Of a DNA stretch of 64,000 bases, positions 49,238-57,469 are shown in pieces. A program made the translations under genes and the position numbers. The notes below the pieces were generated by a model. It saw only the letters and a program-made list of their open reading frames with translations, searched no databases and was not told the DNA's origin. The first letter of the stretch is position 1. Each line of letters opens with the position of its first letter. This stretch comes from Palsa-504 sp963705835 (lineage in GTDB: Bacteria; Actinomycetota; Actinomycetes; Streptosporangiales; Streptosporangiaceae), in NCBI GenBank assembly GCA_963705835.1, contig CAVPLC010000085.1, forward strand, positions 1 to 64,000, given 5' to 3'.

Positions 49238-50168
49238 CTATTTCCTCTCTTGTTGGTGCATGGCGACGCCTAGTACTACTAGCGTGATGCCGGCGGCGTC
49301 CTGGACGGTAGGGGCCTGGCGCAGCACGATCGCGCCGATGACGGTGGCAAAGACGGGGAGCAGCGCGAGCATGAGCGAGAAGGTGGCGCGCGCCAGCCGG
49401 GCCATGGCCAGCTGATCGGCCGCGTAGGGGATCACCGAGGAGCACACGCCGACCCCGGCCCCAGCCAGCAGCAGGATCGGGTGCCGGAACGCGGGCAGCG
49501 CGCCGCCCAGGCCCCACGGAGTGGTGGTGACGGCCGCGATCGCCATGGCCACGGCCAGCCGGTCGATGCCCGAGGGCCTGGCGCCGCCCGAGGCGTTCGC
49601 TATCCGGTGGCCGAGCACGATATACAGCATGAACAGCGCGCAGTTGGCGAACGCGAAGGCGAAGCCGAGCGGCTGGCCGGCCAGGCGGATCGCGGTGATG
49701 GTGACGACGCCGGCGGTGGTGAGTGCGCAGGGCCGCCGCGTTGCGGGCGGTCCGCGCCCCGGCCGCGGCCAGGATCACGGTGCCGCCGAACTCGATCGCG
49801 CCCACCGTCGACAGCGGCAGCCGGGCCACCGCGAGATAGAACGCCGAGTTCATCACCGCGAGCACCACGCCCAGGGCCACCAGATTCCAGCAGCCGGCCG
49901 GGCCGAACTCGCGGGCCATCCGGGCCAGCCGCCACGGCCGGCGCCAGGCGCCGAACACGACGGCCGCGCTGGCCACCCTCAGCCACGCCACCCCGAGCAC
50001 CCCGACCCGCGCGAACAGCAGCACCGCCAGCGACGGCCCCAGGTAGTGAAACACGGCGCTGACCAGGAAGAACGCCTGCGGCGGCAGCCGATCTGCCCGC
50101 CAGTGCACGGCGGGCGCGGGTTGCGGTCCGGGTCGCACGGGCGCAGCATATGAAGCTGGCGTTGGCAC
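49238..50168 (-). CDS. EamA/RhtA-type exporter, one frameshift
   Basis: The N-terminal half (LPPQAFFLVSAVFHYLGPSL, VAWLRVASAAVVFGAWRRPW, VAALGV-like NLVALGVVLAVMNSAFYLAV, STVGAIEFGGTVILAA) and the C-terminal half (ASGGARPSGIDRLAVAMAIA, YAADQLAMARLARATFSLML, ALLPVFATVIGAIVLRQAPT) lie in different frames joined near 49725 by an indel. Together they give a ten-helix DMT-superfamily transporter of about 310 residues, in the RhtA threonine/homoserine exporter group. The divergent Lrp-type regulator at 50227 supports amino acid export. GTG 50166-50168 is taken as start. Confidence 0.82.
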
Positions 50169-50226
50169 ATGGAATGGCTAATCAGCGGGAGTGAGCGTGC
50201 AGTTGCCGTCGAAACAAAGGAATTTT

Positions 50227-50751
50227 GTGCGTCAGGCCTTTGAAATGCCCGACGCGCCGCTGGACACGGTGGACCGGCGGATCGTCGCGGAACTCCAGGC
50301 CGCGCCGCGGCTGCGGGTGGCCGAGCTGGCGCGGCGGATCGGCCTGTCCGGCCCGGCGGCGGCCGACCGGCTCCGGCGCCTGGAAGAGGGCGGCGTGCTG
50401 TCCTACCGCGCGGAGGTGGATCCGCGCGCCCTCGGCTACACGATGTGCGCCATCGTCAGGATCAGCCCGTCCGGCGGCGGGCTGCGGCTGATCCCCGGCA
50501 TCGCCCGCGAGGTGCCGAACGTCACCGAGTGCTACCGGATCACCGGCGAGGACTGCTACTTCATGAAGGTGTGGCTGGGCTCGATCGATGACCTGGAACC
50601 GGTCCTTGACCTGTTTACCCCGCACGGCCGGACCACGACCTCGATCGTGCACTCGGCACCGGTGCCGCCGCGCCCCTTGCCGGTACCGGTTGACTCTCCC
50701 GTAACGGGAGGGTCGAAGATCAGCGCCATGACGTCACCGCGAAGGGGATGA
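50227..50751 (+). CDS. Lrp/AsnC family regulator
   Basis: GTG 50227 is preferred to GTG 50191 because AAAGG lies 6 bp upstream. The protein has an AsnC helix-turn-helix (LDTVDRRIVAELQAAPRLRV, LARRIGLSGPAAADRLRRLE) and a RAM ligand domain (CAIVRISPSGGGLRLIPGIA, VTECYRITGEDCYFMKVWLG). The last 25 residues or so overlap the MerR-type promoter of the next gene, and the family usually ends before that, so the tail may be unconserved. It is divergent from the RhtA-like exporter, the standard arrangement for an amino-acid-responsive activator and its exporter. Confidence 0.9.
   Translation: MRQAFEMPDAPLDTVDRRIVAELQAAPRLRVAELARRIGLSGPAAADRLRRLEEGGVLSYRAEVDPRALGYTMCAIVRISPSGGGLRLIPGIAREVPNVTECYRITGEDCYFMKVWLGSIDDLEPVLDLFTPHGRTTTSIVHSAPVPPRPLPVPVDSPVTGGSKISAMTSPRRG
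50690..50720 (+). promoter_or_regulatory. MerR-type promoter with 19-bp spacer
   Basis: TTGACT (50690-50695) is followed by a perfect dyad CTCCCGTAACGGGAG (50696-50710) and, after a 19-base spacer, GAAGAT as a -10. The overlong spacer with a central dyad is the hallmark of MerR-controlled promoters. It drives the MerR gene at 50760 and matches the promoter at 52139. Confidence 0.75.
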
Positions 50752-50759
50752 GCCTGCCC

Positions 50760-51584
50760 ATGAGCACTCTGGTATCGATCGGCGACTTCTCCCGGATGAC
50801 CCATCTGAGCATCAAGGCGCTGCGCTTCTACCACGACCAGGGGCTGCTCGAGCCGGCCGAGATCGACCCGTCGACCGGTTACCGGTTCTACGATCCGGGC
50901 CAGGTGCCGGTAGCCCAGGTCATCCGCAGGTTCCGTGACCTGGACATGCCGCTGGACCAGGTGAGGTCGGTCATCAAGGCCCCCGATGTGCAGACCAGGA
51001 CCAAGGAGATCATCGCCCACCTGACCTCCATGGAGACCAAGCTGGCCGAGATGCAGATGAGCGTGGCCAGCCTGCGCGCCCTGCTGGAGGGATCCCAGGT
51101 CGTCCCGGCGGTCGAGTTCCGGTCGATCCCGGCGGCCCAGGTGCTGGCCGTGCGGGCTACCGTGACCGCCGAGGAGGCCGCGGCCTGGGGCGGCGACGTG
51201 TTCGCCGAGCTCTACGGCCGGATCGAGCGGGCCGGCCTGGTCCCCGCAGGGCCCGGGCGGGGCGCTGTTCCCGGCCGGGTTCTTCGAGCTGGAGCGGGCC
51301 GAGCTGACCGCCTTCGTTCCGGTGCCCGGCCCGGTCCAGGCGGACGGGCGGGTGCAGGCCGTGACGATCCCCGCGGTCGAGGCGGCCGTGATGGTCCATT
51401 CCGGCCCGCTCGGCGACACCGACCAGACCTACGGCGCACTGGGCACGGTGGTGGCCGAGCGGGCCATCGGCGTCGAGGGGCCGATCCGCGAGTACTACCC
51501 GTGCCGTTCACCGAGTCCGAGCCCGCCGGGGGGTACCGGATCGAGATCTGCTGGCCCGTCTTCCGCACCGCTACGACGTCCTAG
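50760..51584 (+). CDS. MerR family regulator with GyrI-like ligand domain, two frameshifts
   Basis: ATG 50760 is chosen for its spacing from GAAGGGGA. The N-terminal MerR domain is intact (VSIGDFSRMTHLSIKALRFY, HDQGLLEPAEIDPSTGYRFY) and followed by a coiled coil (LTSMETKLAEMQMSVASLRA). The C-terminal BmrR/GyrI-like domain changes frame near 51250 (to ALFPAGFFELERAELTAFVP and EAAVMVHSGPLGDTDQTYG) and returns near 51505 to VPFTESEPAGGYRIEICWPV, ending at 51584. Two compensating indels restore the frame. It is probably a drug-sensing activator of its own promoter and of the MFS pump at 52176, which has the same operator. Confidence 0.85.
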   Translation: MSTLVSIGDFSRMTHLSIKALRFYHDQGLLEPAEIDPSTGYRFYDPGQVPVAQVIRRFRDLDMPLDQVRSVIKAPDVQTRTKEIIAHLTSMETKLAEMQMSVASLRALLEGSQVVPAVEFRSIPAAQVLAVRATVTAEEAAAWGGDVFAELYGRIERAGLVPAGPGRGAVPGRVLRAGAGRADRLRSGARPGPGGRAGAGRDDPRGRGGRDGPFRPARRHRPDLRRTGHGGGRAGHRRRGADPRVLPVPFTESEPAGGYRIEICWPVFRTATTS

Positions 51585-51605
51585 GCTGCAGGCTGAGCCG
51601 GCGCG

Positions 51606-52040
51606 TTAGCGAGTACCGGTGATGTAGTCCGTCAATGCGGCTCGCTCGGTTTCGAGTTCGCCGACCCGGATCTTCACCACGTCGCCGATGCTCACGATCC
51701 CTTGCAAGCTGCCATCAACCACCACTGGTGCATGCCGCACCCGGCGCTCGGTCATCATGCGCATGACCTCCTCGATCGGGGTCTGCGGCGTGACCGTGTG
51801 CACCTCGGCTGTGTAGATGGCCGTGATCGGTTCAGACATGACCGCAGCGCCCCGCCGGGCCAGCGCCTGGACGATGTCCCGCTCGCTGGCGATTCCGTCG
51901 ACCGCGGCGCCGTCGCGCGAGACGACGACCGCGCCGATCCGGTGCTCGGCCAGGATCGACACAAGGTGCCGCACCGTGGTATCCGGGGTGACGGTGATGA
52001 CCTGGGTGCCCTTGACGCGAAGCACGTCGCTGATACGCAT
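51606..52040 (-). CDS. CBS domain protein
   Basis: A 144-residue protein made of two CBS motifs: VITVTPDTTVRHLVSILAEH with GAVVVSRDGAAVDGIASERD, and VHTVTPQTPIEEVMRMMTER with RHAPVVVDGSLQGIVSIGDV. CBS pairs bind adenosyl nucleotides and usually regulate a partner. Stand-alone forms like this are common in actinomycetes (hypoxic-response-type proteins) and have no known enzymatic activity. It lies between the MerR gene and its presumed target, pointing the other way. Confidence 0.92.
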   Translation of the reverse strand: MRISDVLRVKGTQVITVTPDTTVRHLVSILAEHRIGAVVVSRDGAAVDGIASERDIVQALARRGAAVMSEPITAIYTAEVHTVTPQTPIEEVMRMMTERRVRHAPVVVDGSLQGIVSIGDVVKIRVGELETERAALTDYITGTR

Positions 52041-52138
52041 CGGCCCTCCCAGGCACTAATCCGCGGCTGATCGTGTGCCCGTACCGGTACCCCAGGCTGG
52101 ATACTTCAATCCGCGCGTGCCCGGCGACTTCGCAGCAT

Positions 52139-52169
52139 TTGACTCTCCTGTTACGGGAGGCAGCAGGCT
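52139..52169 (+). promoter_or_regulatory. MerR-type promoter of the MFS gene
   Basis: TTGACT (52139-52144), dyad CTCCTGTTACGGGAG (52145-52159) and CAGGCT after a 19-base spacer. The layout and dyad are nearly the same as at 50690-50720, so the MerR protein at 50760 should activate this promoter. The MFS ATG lies 7 bases beyond the -10, so the message would be close to leaderless. Confidence 0.75.
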
Positions 52170-52175
52170 CGGGGC

Positions 52176-53627
52176 ATGACCACAACAACCAGTCTTTCCC
52201 GCCCCGCAGAAGGGGCGGCCAGCCCGCCGCTCCCCGGCCGGCTGGCCCGGAGCCGCTGGGCGGCTCTGACCGTGCTCATGTTCGGGACGTTCATGGTCGT
52301 CCTGGACTTCTTCATCGTTAACGTGGCCCTCCCGTCGATCCAGCAGGGACTGCACGCGGGGGAGAGCGCCATCGAGTGGGTGGTGGCCGGCTACGCGATC
52401 TCCACCGCGGTCCTGCTGGTGACCGGCGGACGGCTGGGTGACATGTTCGGCCGCCGCCGGATGTTCGCCATCGGGATGGCCGTCTTCGTCGTCACCTCCG
52501 CGGCGTGCGCGCTGGCGCCGGATCCGGGCGTGCTGGTCGCGGCGCGGGTGGTCCAGGGCGTCGGCGCGGCGCTGATGGCGCCCAACATCCTGTCCATCCT
52601 GGGGGTCGTGTACACCGGGCCGCAGCGGGTCCGGGCGATCAGCGTGTACGGGATGGTGATGGGGCTGGCCGCCACCTCGGGGCAGCTCATCGGCGGCATC
52701 CTCATCCGCACCGACCTGGCCGGGATGGGCTGGCGGACGATCTTCTGGATCAACGTGCCGCTGGGCGTGGCCGCGTTGGTGGCCACGCCGCGCCTGGTGC
52801 CGGAATCCAGGAACCAGCAGGGATCCCGGCTGGACCTGGCCGGGGTGGCGCTGATCACCGCGTGCCTGGTGGCCGTGGTGCTGCCGCTCGTCGAAGGACG
52901 GCAGGCGGGCTGGCCGGCCTGGTCCTGGCTGGCGCTCGGGTCCTCGGTGCCGCTGGCCCTCGCGTTCGGCATCCACCAGCGGCGCAAGGCGGACCGCGGC
53001 GGCGCGCCGCTGCTCAACCCGCGGGTGTTCGCCGCCTGGCCGCTGCGGGCGGGCCTGCTCACCCAGATGGTGTTCTGGTGCCAGCAGGCGGCGGGGTACC
53101 TGGTGCTCGGGCTGTACCTGCAGCAGGGACGCGGCCTGTCCCCGCTGTCGGCGGGCGCGGTGTTCACCTTCCTGGCCGCCGGCTACCTCATCACCTCGTT
53201 CAAGGCCCCGGCGCTGACCATGCGGTTCGGCCGGCGGATTATCGCCGCCGGCGCCCTGATCGCGGCGGCGGGCGACGGCGCGCTCTACCTGGCCACGGCG
53301 CACGCCGGGACCAGCGGATCGGTCGCATGGCTGTTCCCCGGGCTGCTGCTGCTCGGCGCCGGGCAGGGTCTGTGCATCACCCCCCTGACCACCACGGTGC
53401 TGAGCCACTCCGACCCGGCCACGGCAGGCTCGGTGGCCGGGGCGCTGTCCACCGCCCAGCAGGTCGGTAACTCCATCGGCGTGGCCGTCACCGGCGTGCT
53501 GTTCTTCGGCGCGATCAGCCACGGATACAGCCTGGCCTTCGAGCGCAGCGCGCTCCAGATGGGGGCGCTGCTGCTGGTGGTGGCCGCCCTGACCCGGCTG
53601 ATGCCGGGACGCCAGGCCACCGCCTGA
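52176..53627 (+). CDS. MFS drug exporter, DHA2/EmrB type
   Basis: The 483-residue protein has about 14 membrane helices. Motif A is LVTGGRLGDMFGRRRMFAIG, preceded by the DHA2 start MVVLDFFIVNVALPSIQQGL, and motif C-like VVQGVGAALMAPNILSILGV follows. Other helices include LFPGLLLLGAGQGLCITPLT and GNSIGVAVTGVLFFGAISHG. It should export drugs by proton antiport. Expression is probably induced through the MerR-type promoter directly upstream, making MerR gene and pump a local drug-response unit. Confidence 0.93.
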   Translation: MTTTTSLSRPAEGAASPPLPGRLARSRWAALTVLMFGTFMVVLDFFIVNVALPSIQQGLHAGESAIEWVVAGYAISTAVLLVTGGRLGDMFGRRRMFAIGMAVFVVTSAACALAPDPGVLVAARVVQGVGAALMAPNILSILGVVYTGPQRVRAISVYGMVMGLAATSGQLIGGILIRTDLAGMGWRTIFWINVPLGVAALVATPRLVPESRNQQGSRLDLAGVALITACLVAVVLPLVEGRQAGWPAWSWLALGSSVPLALAFGIHQRRKADRGGAPLLNPRVFAAWPLRAGLLTQMVFWCQQAAGYLVLGLYLQQGRGLSPLSAGAVFTFLAAGYLITSFKAPALTMRFGRRIIAAGALIAAAGDGALYLATAHAGTSGSVAWLFPGLLLLGAGQGLCITPLTTTVLSHSDPATAGSVAGALSTAQQVGNSIGVAVTGVLFFGAISHGYSLAFERSALQMGALLLVVAALTRLMPGRQATA

Positions 53628-53689
53628 CGGGGGAACGCCGCGGGCCCGGGCCAGTCCCGGGCCCGCGGCACATCACGCCTGACCAGTGG

Positions 53690-54028
53690 TCAGCTCGGGC
53701 GGAACATGCTGTGCAGGGTGGCGACGCCGTCGCCGGCCGACCGGACGTCCAGGACGATCGTCTCGTCGCCCGTGTCCACCGTCCAGGCGGCCCACGCGCA
53801 GCACTCGTTCTCCACGGCGACCAGGGTGCGGAGTTCTTCCTCGGTGCCGGGCTCGGGGCGGAAGGACAGCCGCACGCCGTCCGCGGTCTCGGTGCGCTTG
53901 GTCATGGCCCGGGCCATGAGCCGCTGCCAGCGGCCGGCCTGCGCCGCCAGGTTGGCCGGGGTGAGGGTGCAGGCGACCGGCACGGTGCCTCCCGTCTGGT
54001 CGGCTGCGGTCTGCGGTGTCGTCATCAT
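53690..54028 (-). CDS. Conserved actinobacterial protein, probable SoxR/MerR target
   Basis: ATG 54026-54028 follows AGGAGGT. The product of about 112 residues contains VPVACTLTPANLAAQAGRWQ, DGVRLSFRPEPGTEEELRTL and VAVENECCAWAAWTVDTGDE, with a vicinal Cys pair and no membrane segment. I recognise it as a recurrent actinobacterial gene next to MerR-type regulators, but its activity is unknown. The promoter facing this gene has the MerR-type 19-base spacer with the dyad AAGTCGACTT, so the divergent regulator should control it. Confidence 0.75.
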   Translation of the reverse strand: MMTTPQTAADQTGGTVPVACTLTPANLAAQAGRWQRLMARAMTKRTETADGVRLSFRPEPGTEEELRTLVAVENECCAWAAWTVDTGDETIVLDVRSAGDGVATLHSMFRPS

Positions 54029-54069
54029 GTACCTCCTAGTAGGGGCGACCACTGGCCATCGTCGCTGTT

Positions 54070-54088
54070 AAAGTCGACTTGATGTCAA
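54070..54088 (-). promoter_or_regulatory. SoxR/MerR-type operator
   Basis: Read leftwards, TTGACA (54083-54088) is followed by TCAAGTCGACTTTAACAGC, a 19-base spacer holding the perfect palindrome AAGTCGACTT (54071-54080), then GACGAT. SoxR boxes have the form TCAAGTTAACTTGA, so similarity is strong. The promoter transcribes the gene at 53690-54028. Confidence 0.65.
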
Positions 54089-54528
54089 ATCCCCAACCCA
54101 GGCCCGGGGACCGCGCGGGGCTGGCCATCGGCGAGGTGGCCAGGCTCGCGGGTAAGCGGCCGTCCTCGATCCGGTACTACGAGCAGATCGGGCTGCTGCC
54201 CGAGGCGGCCCGGGTGAGCGGGAAGCGCGTGTACGACATGGATACGGTGCGCACGCTCGCGGTGATCGAGACCGGGCAGCGGGCGGGCCTCACCCTGGAC
54301 GAGATCAGGGCGCTGCTGGCCGCGTCGCCGGACGACGCGGCGGCGGTCGAGCGGCTGAGGGAGGTGGCCGAGCGCAAGCTCCCGGAGATCGCGGCCCTGA
54401 TCGAGCGCAGCCAGCTGGTCCGCGACTGGCTGGAATGCGCCGCGCGGTGCGAATGCCCGAGCCTGGACCAGTGCCCGCTGTTCGGCGACCCGGCCCAGCT
54501 GCCCACGACTACCGGACGGAAACTGTGA
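54082..54528 (+). CDS. MerR family regulator, SoxR-like with Cys cluster
   Basis: ATG 54082 gives 148 residues. The DNA-binding domain is LAIGEVARLAGKRPSSIRYY, EQIGLLPEAARVSGKRVYDM; the dimerisation helix follows, and the C-terminus carries LECAARCECPSLDQCPLFGD. That is a C-x3-C-x-C-x5-C cluster against C-x2-C-x-C-x5-C in SoxR, so a [2Fe-2S] centre is likely but with altered spacing; metal binding is the alternative. The operator with a SoxR-like box lies over its own start. The stop overlaps the dehydrogenase GTG by 3 bases, so the two are co-transcribed. Confidence 0.85.
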   Translation: MSNPQPRPGDRAGLAIGEVARLAGKRPSSIRYYEQIGLLPEAARVSGKRVYDMDTVRTLAVIETGQRAGLTLDEIRALLAASPDDAAAVERLREVAERKLPEIAALIERSQLVRDWLECAARCECPSLDQCPLFGDPAQLPTTTGRKL

Positions 54529-56024
54529 CTGATCGCATCGACCGGTCCGCGCTGATCGCGGTCATCGGCGCCGGCACCATGGGCACGGGAATCGCGCAGG
54601 TCGCGGCGATGGCCGGGCACCCGGTCATGGTGTACGACACGGCGGAGGGCGCCGCCGAGCGAGCGGTGGCGGCGATCAGGAAGCGGGTCGCCGCGCTGGT
54701 CGAGGCGGGCCGCCTCGACCTCGACCCGGCCCGGCTGCGTCTCACCGTGGCGTACCTGCCGCAGGACCTGGCCCTGGTCTCCTGCGCGATCGAGGCGGTC
54801 GCCGAGGACCTGGCCGTCAAGCAGGCGCTGTTCGCCAGCCTGGAGGCGATCGTGGAGCCGGACTGCGTGCTGGCCACCAACACCTCGTCGCTCTCGCCGA
54901 CCGCCATCGCCGCCCCGCTCGATTACCCGGAGCGGCTGGTGGGGCTGCACTTCTTCAACCCGGCGCCGGTCATGCGGCTGGTCGAGGTGGTCAGCGGCCT
55001 GGCCACCTCGCCCGAGGTGGCCGCCGCGGTCACCGCCCTGGTCCAGGACTGGGGCAAGCAGGTCGTCCAGGCGGCCGCGACGCCGGGCTTCATCGTGAAC
55101 CGGGTGGCGCGGCCGTTCTACGGCGAGGCGCTGCGCCTGGCCGAGGAGCAGGCCGCCTCGCCGGCCACGATCGACGCCGTGCTGACCCAGGCGGGCGGCT
55201 TCGCGATGGGACCCTTCGCGCTGATGGACCTGGTCGGGCAGGACGTGAACGAGGCGGTGACCCGCTCGGTCTGGGCCGGGTTCGGGTACGACCCGAGGTT
55301 CGCGCCGTCGCCGCTGCAGCGGGCCCTGGTCGAGGCCGGCCGGCTCGGCCGCAAAACCGGCCAGGGCTGGTATTCCTACGGCGAGGACGCGGCACCGCCG
55401 GATCCGGACGCGGCTGCCGTCCGCCCGGCACCGCCCTGGGTCCTCGAGCACGGCGCATCGTCGTTGCGCGCGCTGCTGGACCGCTCGGGAGTACAGGTCC
55501 GCCCGGGTGCGGACACGACCGGCACGGTCGAGCTGCCCAGCGGCGCGCTGCTGGCCCGCTGCGACGGCCGGCCTGCCACCGCGCTGGCGGCCCAGCGAGG
55601 CGGGCCGGTCGTGGTGGTCGACCGCACGCTGGACGACGCGACGGCCACCGGCATCGCCGTGGCCGCGTGCGACGGCTGCCCGGCGGCGGCCGTGGACGAG
55701 GCGGTCGGGCTGCTGCAGGCCGCCGGGCTGGCGGTGTACCTCATCGACGACGCGCCGGGCCTGGTCGTCACCCGCACCGTGGCCATGCTGGTCAACGGGG
55801 CGGCCGACGCGCGGCACCAGGGAGTGGCCAGCGCCGCCGACATCGACACCGCCATGCGGCTCGGCACCAACTACCCGCTCGGGCCGCTTGCCTGGGGCCA
55901 GCGCTGGGGACCCGCCGAGGTCCTGGCCGTTCTCGACGCGATGCACGGCTGGTACGGCGATGACCGTTACCGGGCCTCGGGATTGCTGCGCCGGGTCGCC
56001 GCCGGCGGCGGGTCACTGATCTGA
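54525..56024 (+). CDS. 3-hydroxyacyl-CoA dehydrogenase, PaaH/PaaC type
   Basis: GTG 54525 overlaps the MerR stop. The 499-residue protein has an NAD-binding start (IAVIGAGTMGTGIAQVAAMA), the catalytic region LATNTSSLSPTAIAAPLDYP and LVGLHFFNPAPVMRLVEVVS with the active-site His, and TPGFIVNRVARPFYGEALRL. A second 3HCDH C-terminal domain closes the protein (GLVVTRTVAMLVNGAADARH, MRLGTNYPLGPLAWGQRWGP). The long two-module form is typical of PaaH-like enzymes acting on 3-hydroxyadipyl-CoA in phenylacetate degradation. No other paa gene is here, so a general beta-oxidation role is equally possible. Confidence 0.9.
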   Translation: MTDRIDRSALIAVIGAGTMGTGIAQVAAMAGHPVMVYDTAEGAAERAVAAIRKRVAALVEAGRLDLDPARLRLTVAYLPQDLALVSCAIEAVAEDLAVKQALFASLEAIVEPDCVLATNTSSLSPTAIAAPLDYPERLVGLHFFNPAPVMRLVEVVSGLATSPEVAAAVTALVQDWGKQVVQAAATPGFIVNRVARPFYGEALRLAEEQAASPATIDAVLTQAGGFAMGPFALMDLVGQDVNEAVTRSVWAGFGYDPRFAPSPLQRALVEAGRLGRKTGQGWYSYGEDAAPPDPDAAAVRPAPPWVLEHGASSLRALLDRSGVQVRPGADTTGTVELPSGALLARCDGRPATALAAQRGGPVVVVDRTLDDATATGIAVAACDGCPAAAVDEAVGLLQAAGLAVYLIDDAPGLVVTRTVAMLVNGAADARHQGVASAADIDTAMRLGTNYPLGPLAWGQRWGPAEVLAVLDAMHGWYGDDRYRASGLLRRVAAGGGSLI

Positions 56025-56305
56025 ACGATCCCCGGCCGATCATCGGATCGTTACGCCACGGGCCGCACGCGACTTGTTCGCGGCGCGGGAACCATGATCC
56101 GTTCGGCCAAATGAAAATCCCGCGCGGACCGGCACCTGACCGGCGGCCGGGTCGCGGTACGGCGAGAGGTGAACCGGATCTTCGGCGCGCTCGTGTATTA
56201 GGTCGGGACCACGGGGCGGCGATGGCGCCTGCCCCGCACGGATAGCACTTGGACGGACCGCTTCAGCTGGAAGTGGAGGGCCTGGCCTTCCGAGAGGGGA
56301 GCACG

Positions 56306-57469
56306 GTGAAGCCGCGCAGCCTTGCCAAAATCCTGACCGCCATGATCGGCCTCGGCCTTGCCGCCACGGCCTGTTCATCCTCATCGACCTCGAGCTCGGC
56401 GAGCTCGGCTACCTCAACCGCAACGCCGGCGCCGCAGCCGGCCACGTCGTTCCTGCGCCAGCTGCACGGCCTGGCCCAGGTCGCCTCGACCGTTCCGGCC
56501 AACGGCGACGTGAACCCGTACGGGGTCGCGGTCGTCCCGGCCTCCGCGGGCCGGCTGACCGCGGGCGACGTCCTGGTCAGCAACTTCAACGACAAGGCGA
56601 ACGTGCAGGGCACAGGGACCACCCTCGTGCAGGTCTCCCCGGGCGGCAAGACCAGCGTGTTCGCCAACATCTCGGCGTTGCCGGCCGGCCAGACCTGCCC
56701 GGGAGGCATCGGCCTGACCACCGCGCTGGGCATCCTTCCCGGCGGCTGGGTGGTGGTAGGGAGCCTGCCGACCACCAAGGACGGCGGCCTGCCCGCCCTC
56801 AATCCCGCCGGCTGCATGATCGTGCTGAACGATCAGGGGACCGTCGCGGAGACCATCACGAACTCCGACATCGTCGGGCCGTGGGACCTCACCGTGAAGT
56901 CGGGCGCGACCGCGGCCGAGGTGTTCGTGTCCAACGCGCTGGGCGGCAACGTCACCACCAACCACGGCATCCCGGTGACCGGGAACTGCACCGTGGTGCG
57001 CCTGGACCTGGCCCTCAGCCCCACGGCGCCGCCCAGGCTCACCAGCAGCACCGTGATCGGGACCAGCTTCCCGTGGCGGGCGAACAAGGCCGCGCTCGTC
57101 CTCGCGCCGACCGGGCTGGCCCTGGGCGCCAACGGGACGCTGTACGTGGACGACACGCTGACCGACTCGGTTTCGGCCATTCCCCAGGCCCTCACCCGTA
57201 CCACTGCCATCACCGCCAGCAGCGGGAACCTGTCGGTGGGCGGCGCGCTGAGCGCTCCGCTGGGCATGACCATCGCCCCCAACGGTGACCTGGTCGTGGT
57301 CAACGGCAACAACGGCAACGCGGTCGAGATCACCCCGGCCGGTAAGCAGCTCGCCACCAAGACGCTGATCAAGAACGGCGCCGGCGACCTGTTCGGCATC
57401 ACTCAGTCGGGCAACCGCCTCATCATCCCGAACGACGGGACCAACGCGCTCGACGAGATCAACATGTGA
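56306..57469 (+). CDS. Secreted lipoprotein with NHL/SMP-30-like beta-propeller
   Basis: GTG 56306 follows GAGAGGGGA and gives a lipoprotein signal (LTAMIGLGLAATACSS), then a Ser/Thr-rich linker. The rest (about 350 residues) consists of repeated propeller blades such as DVNPYGVAVVPASAGRLTAG, GPWDLTVKSGATAAEVFVSN, PTGLALGANGTLYVDDTLTD and PLGMTIAPNGDLVVVNGNNG, ending GNRLIIPNDGTNALDEINM. There are two Cys in PAGQTCPGGIG and NPAGCMIV and one in TGNCTVV. It is a cell-surface protein of unknown ligand. The 281 bp upstream (56025-56305) show no other gene. Confidence 0.82.
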   Translation: MKPRSLAKILTAMIGLGLAATACSSSSTSSSASSATSTATPAPQPATSFLRQLHGLAQVASTVPANGDVNPYGVAVVPASAGRLTAGDVLVSNFNDKANVQGTGTTLVQVSPGGKTSVFANISALPAGQTCPGGIGLTTALGILPGGWVVVGSLPTTKDGGLPALNPAGCMIVLNDQGTVAETITNSDIVGPWDLTVKSGATAAEVFVSNALGGNVTTNHGIPVTGNCTVVRLDLALSPTAPPRLTSSTVIGTSFPWRANKAALVLAPTGLALGANGTLYVDDTLTDSVSAIPQALTRTTAITASSGNLSVGGALSAPLGMTIAPNGDLVVVNGNNGNAVEITPAGKQLATKTLIKNGAGDLFGITQSGNRLIIPNDGTNALDEINM

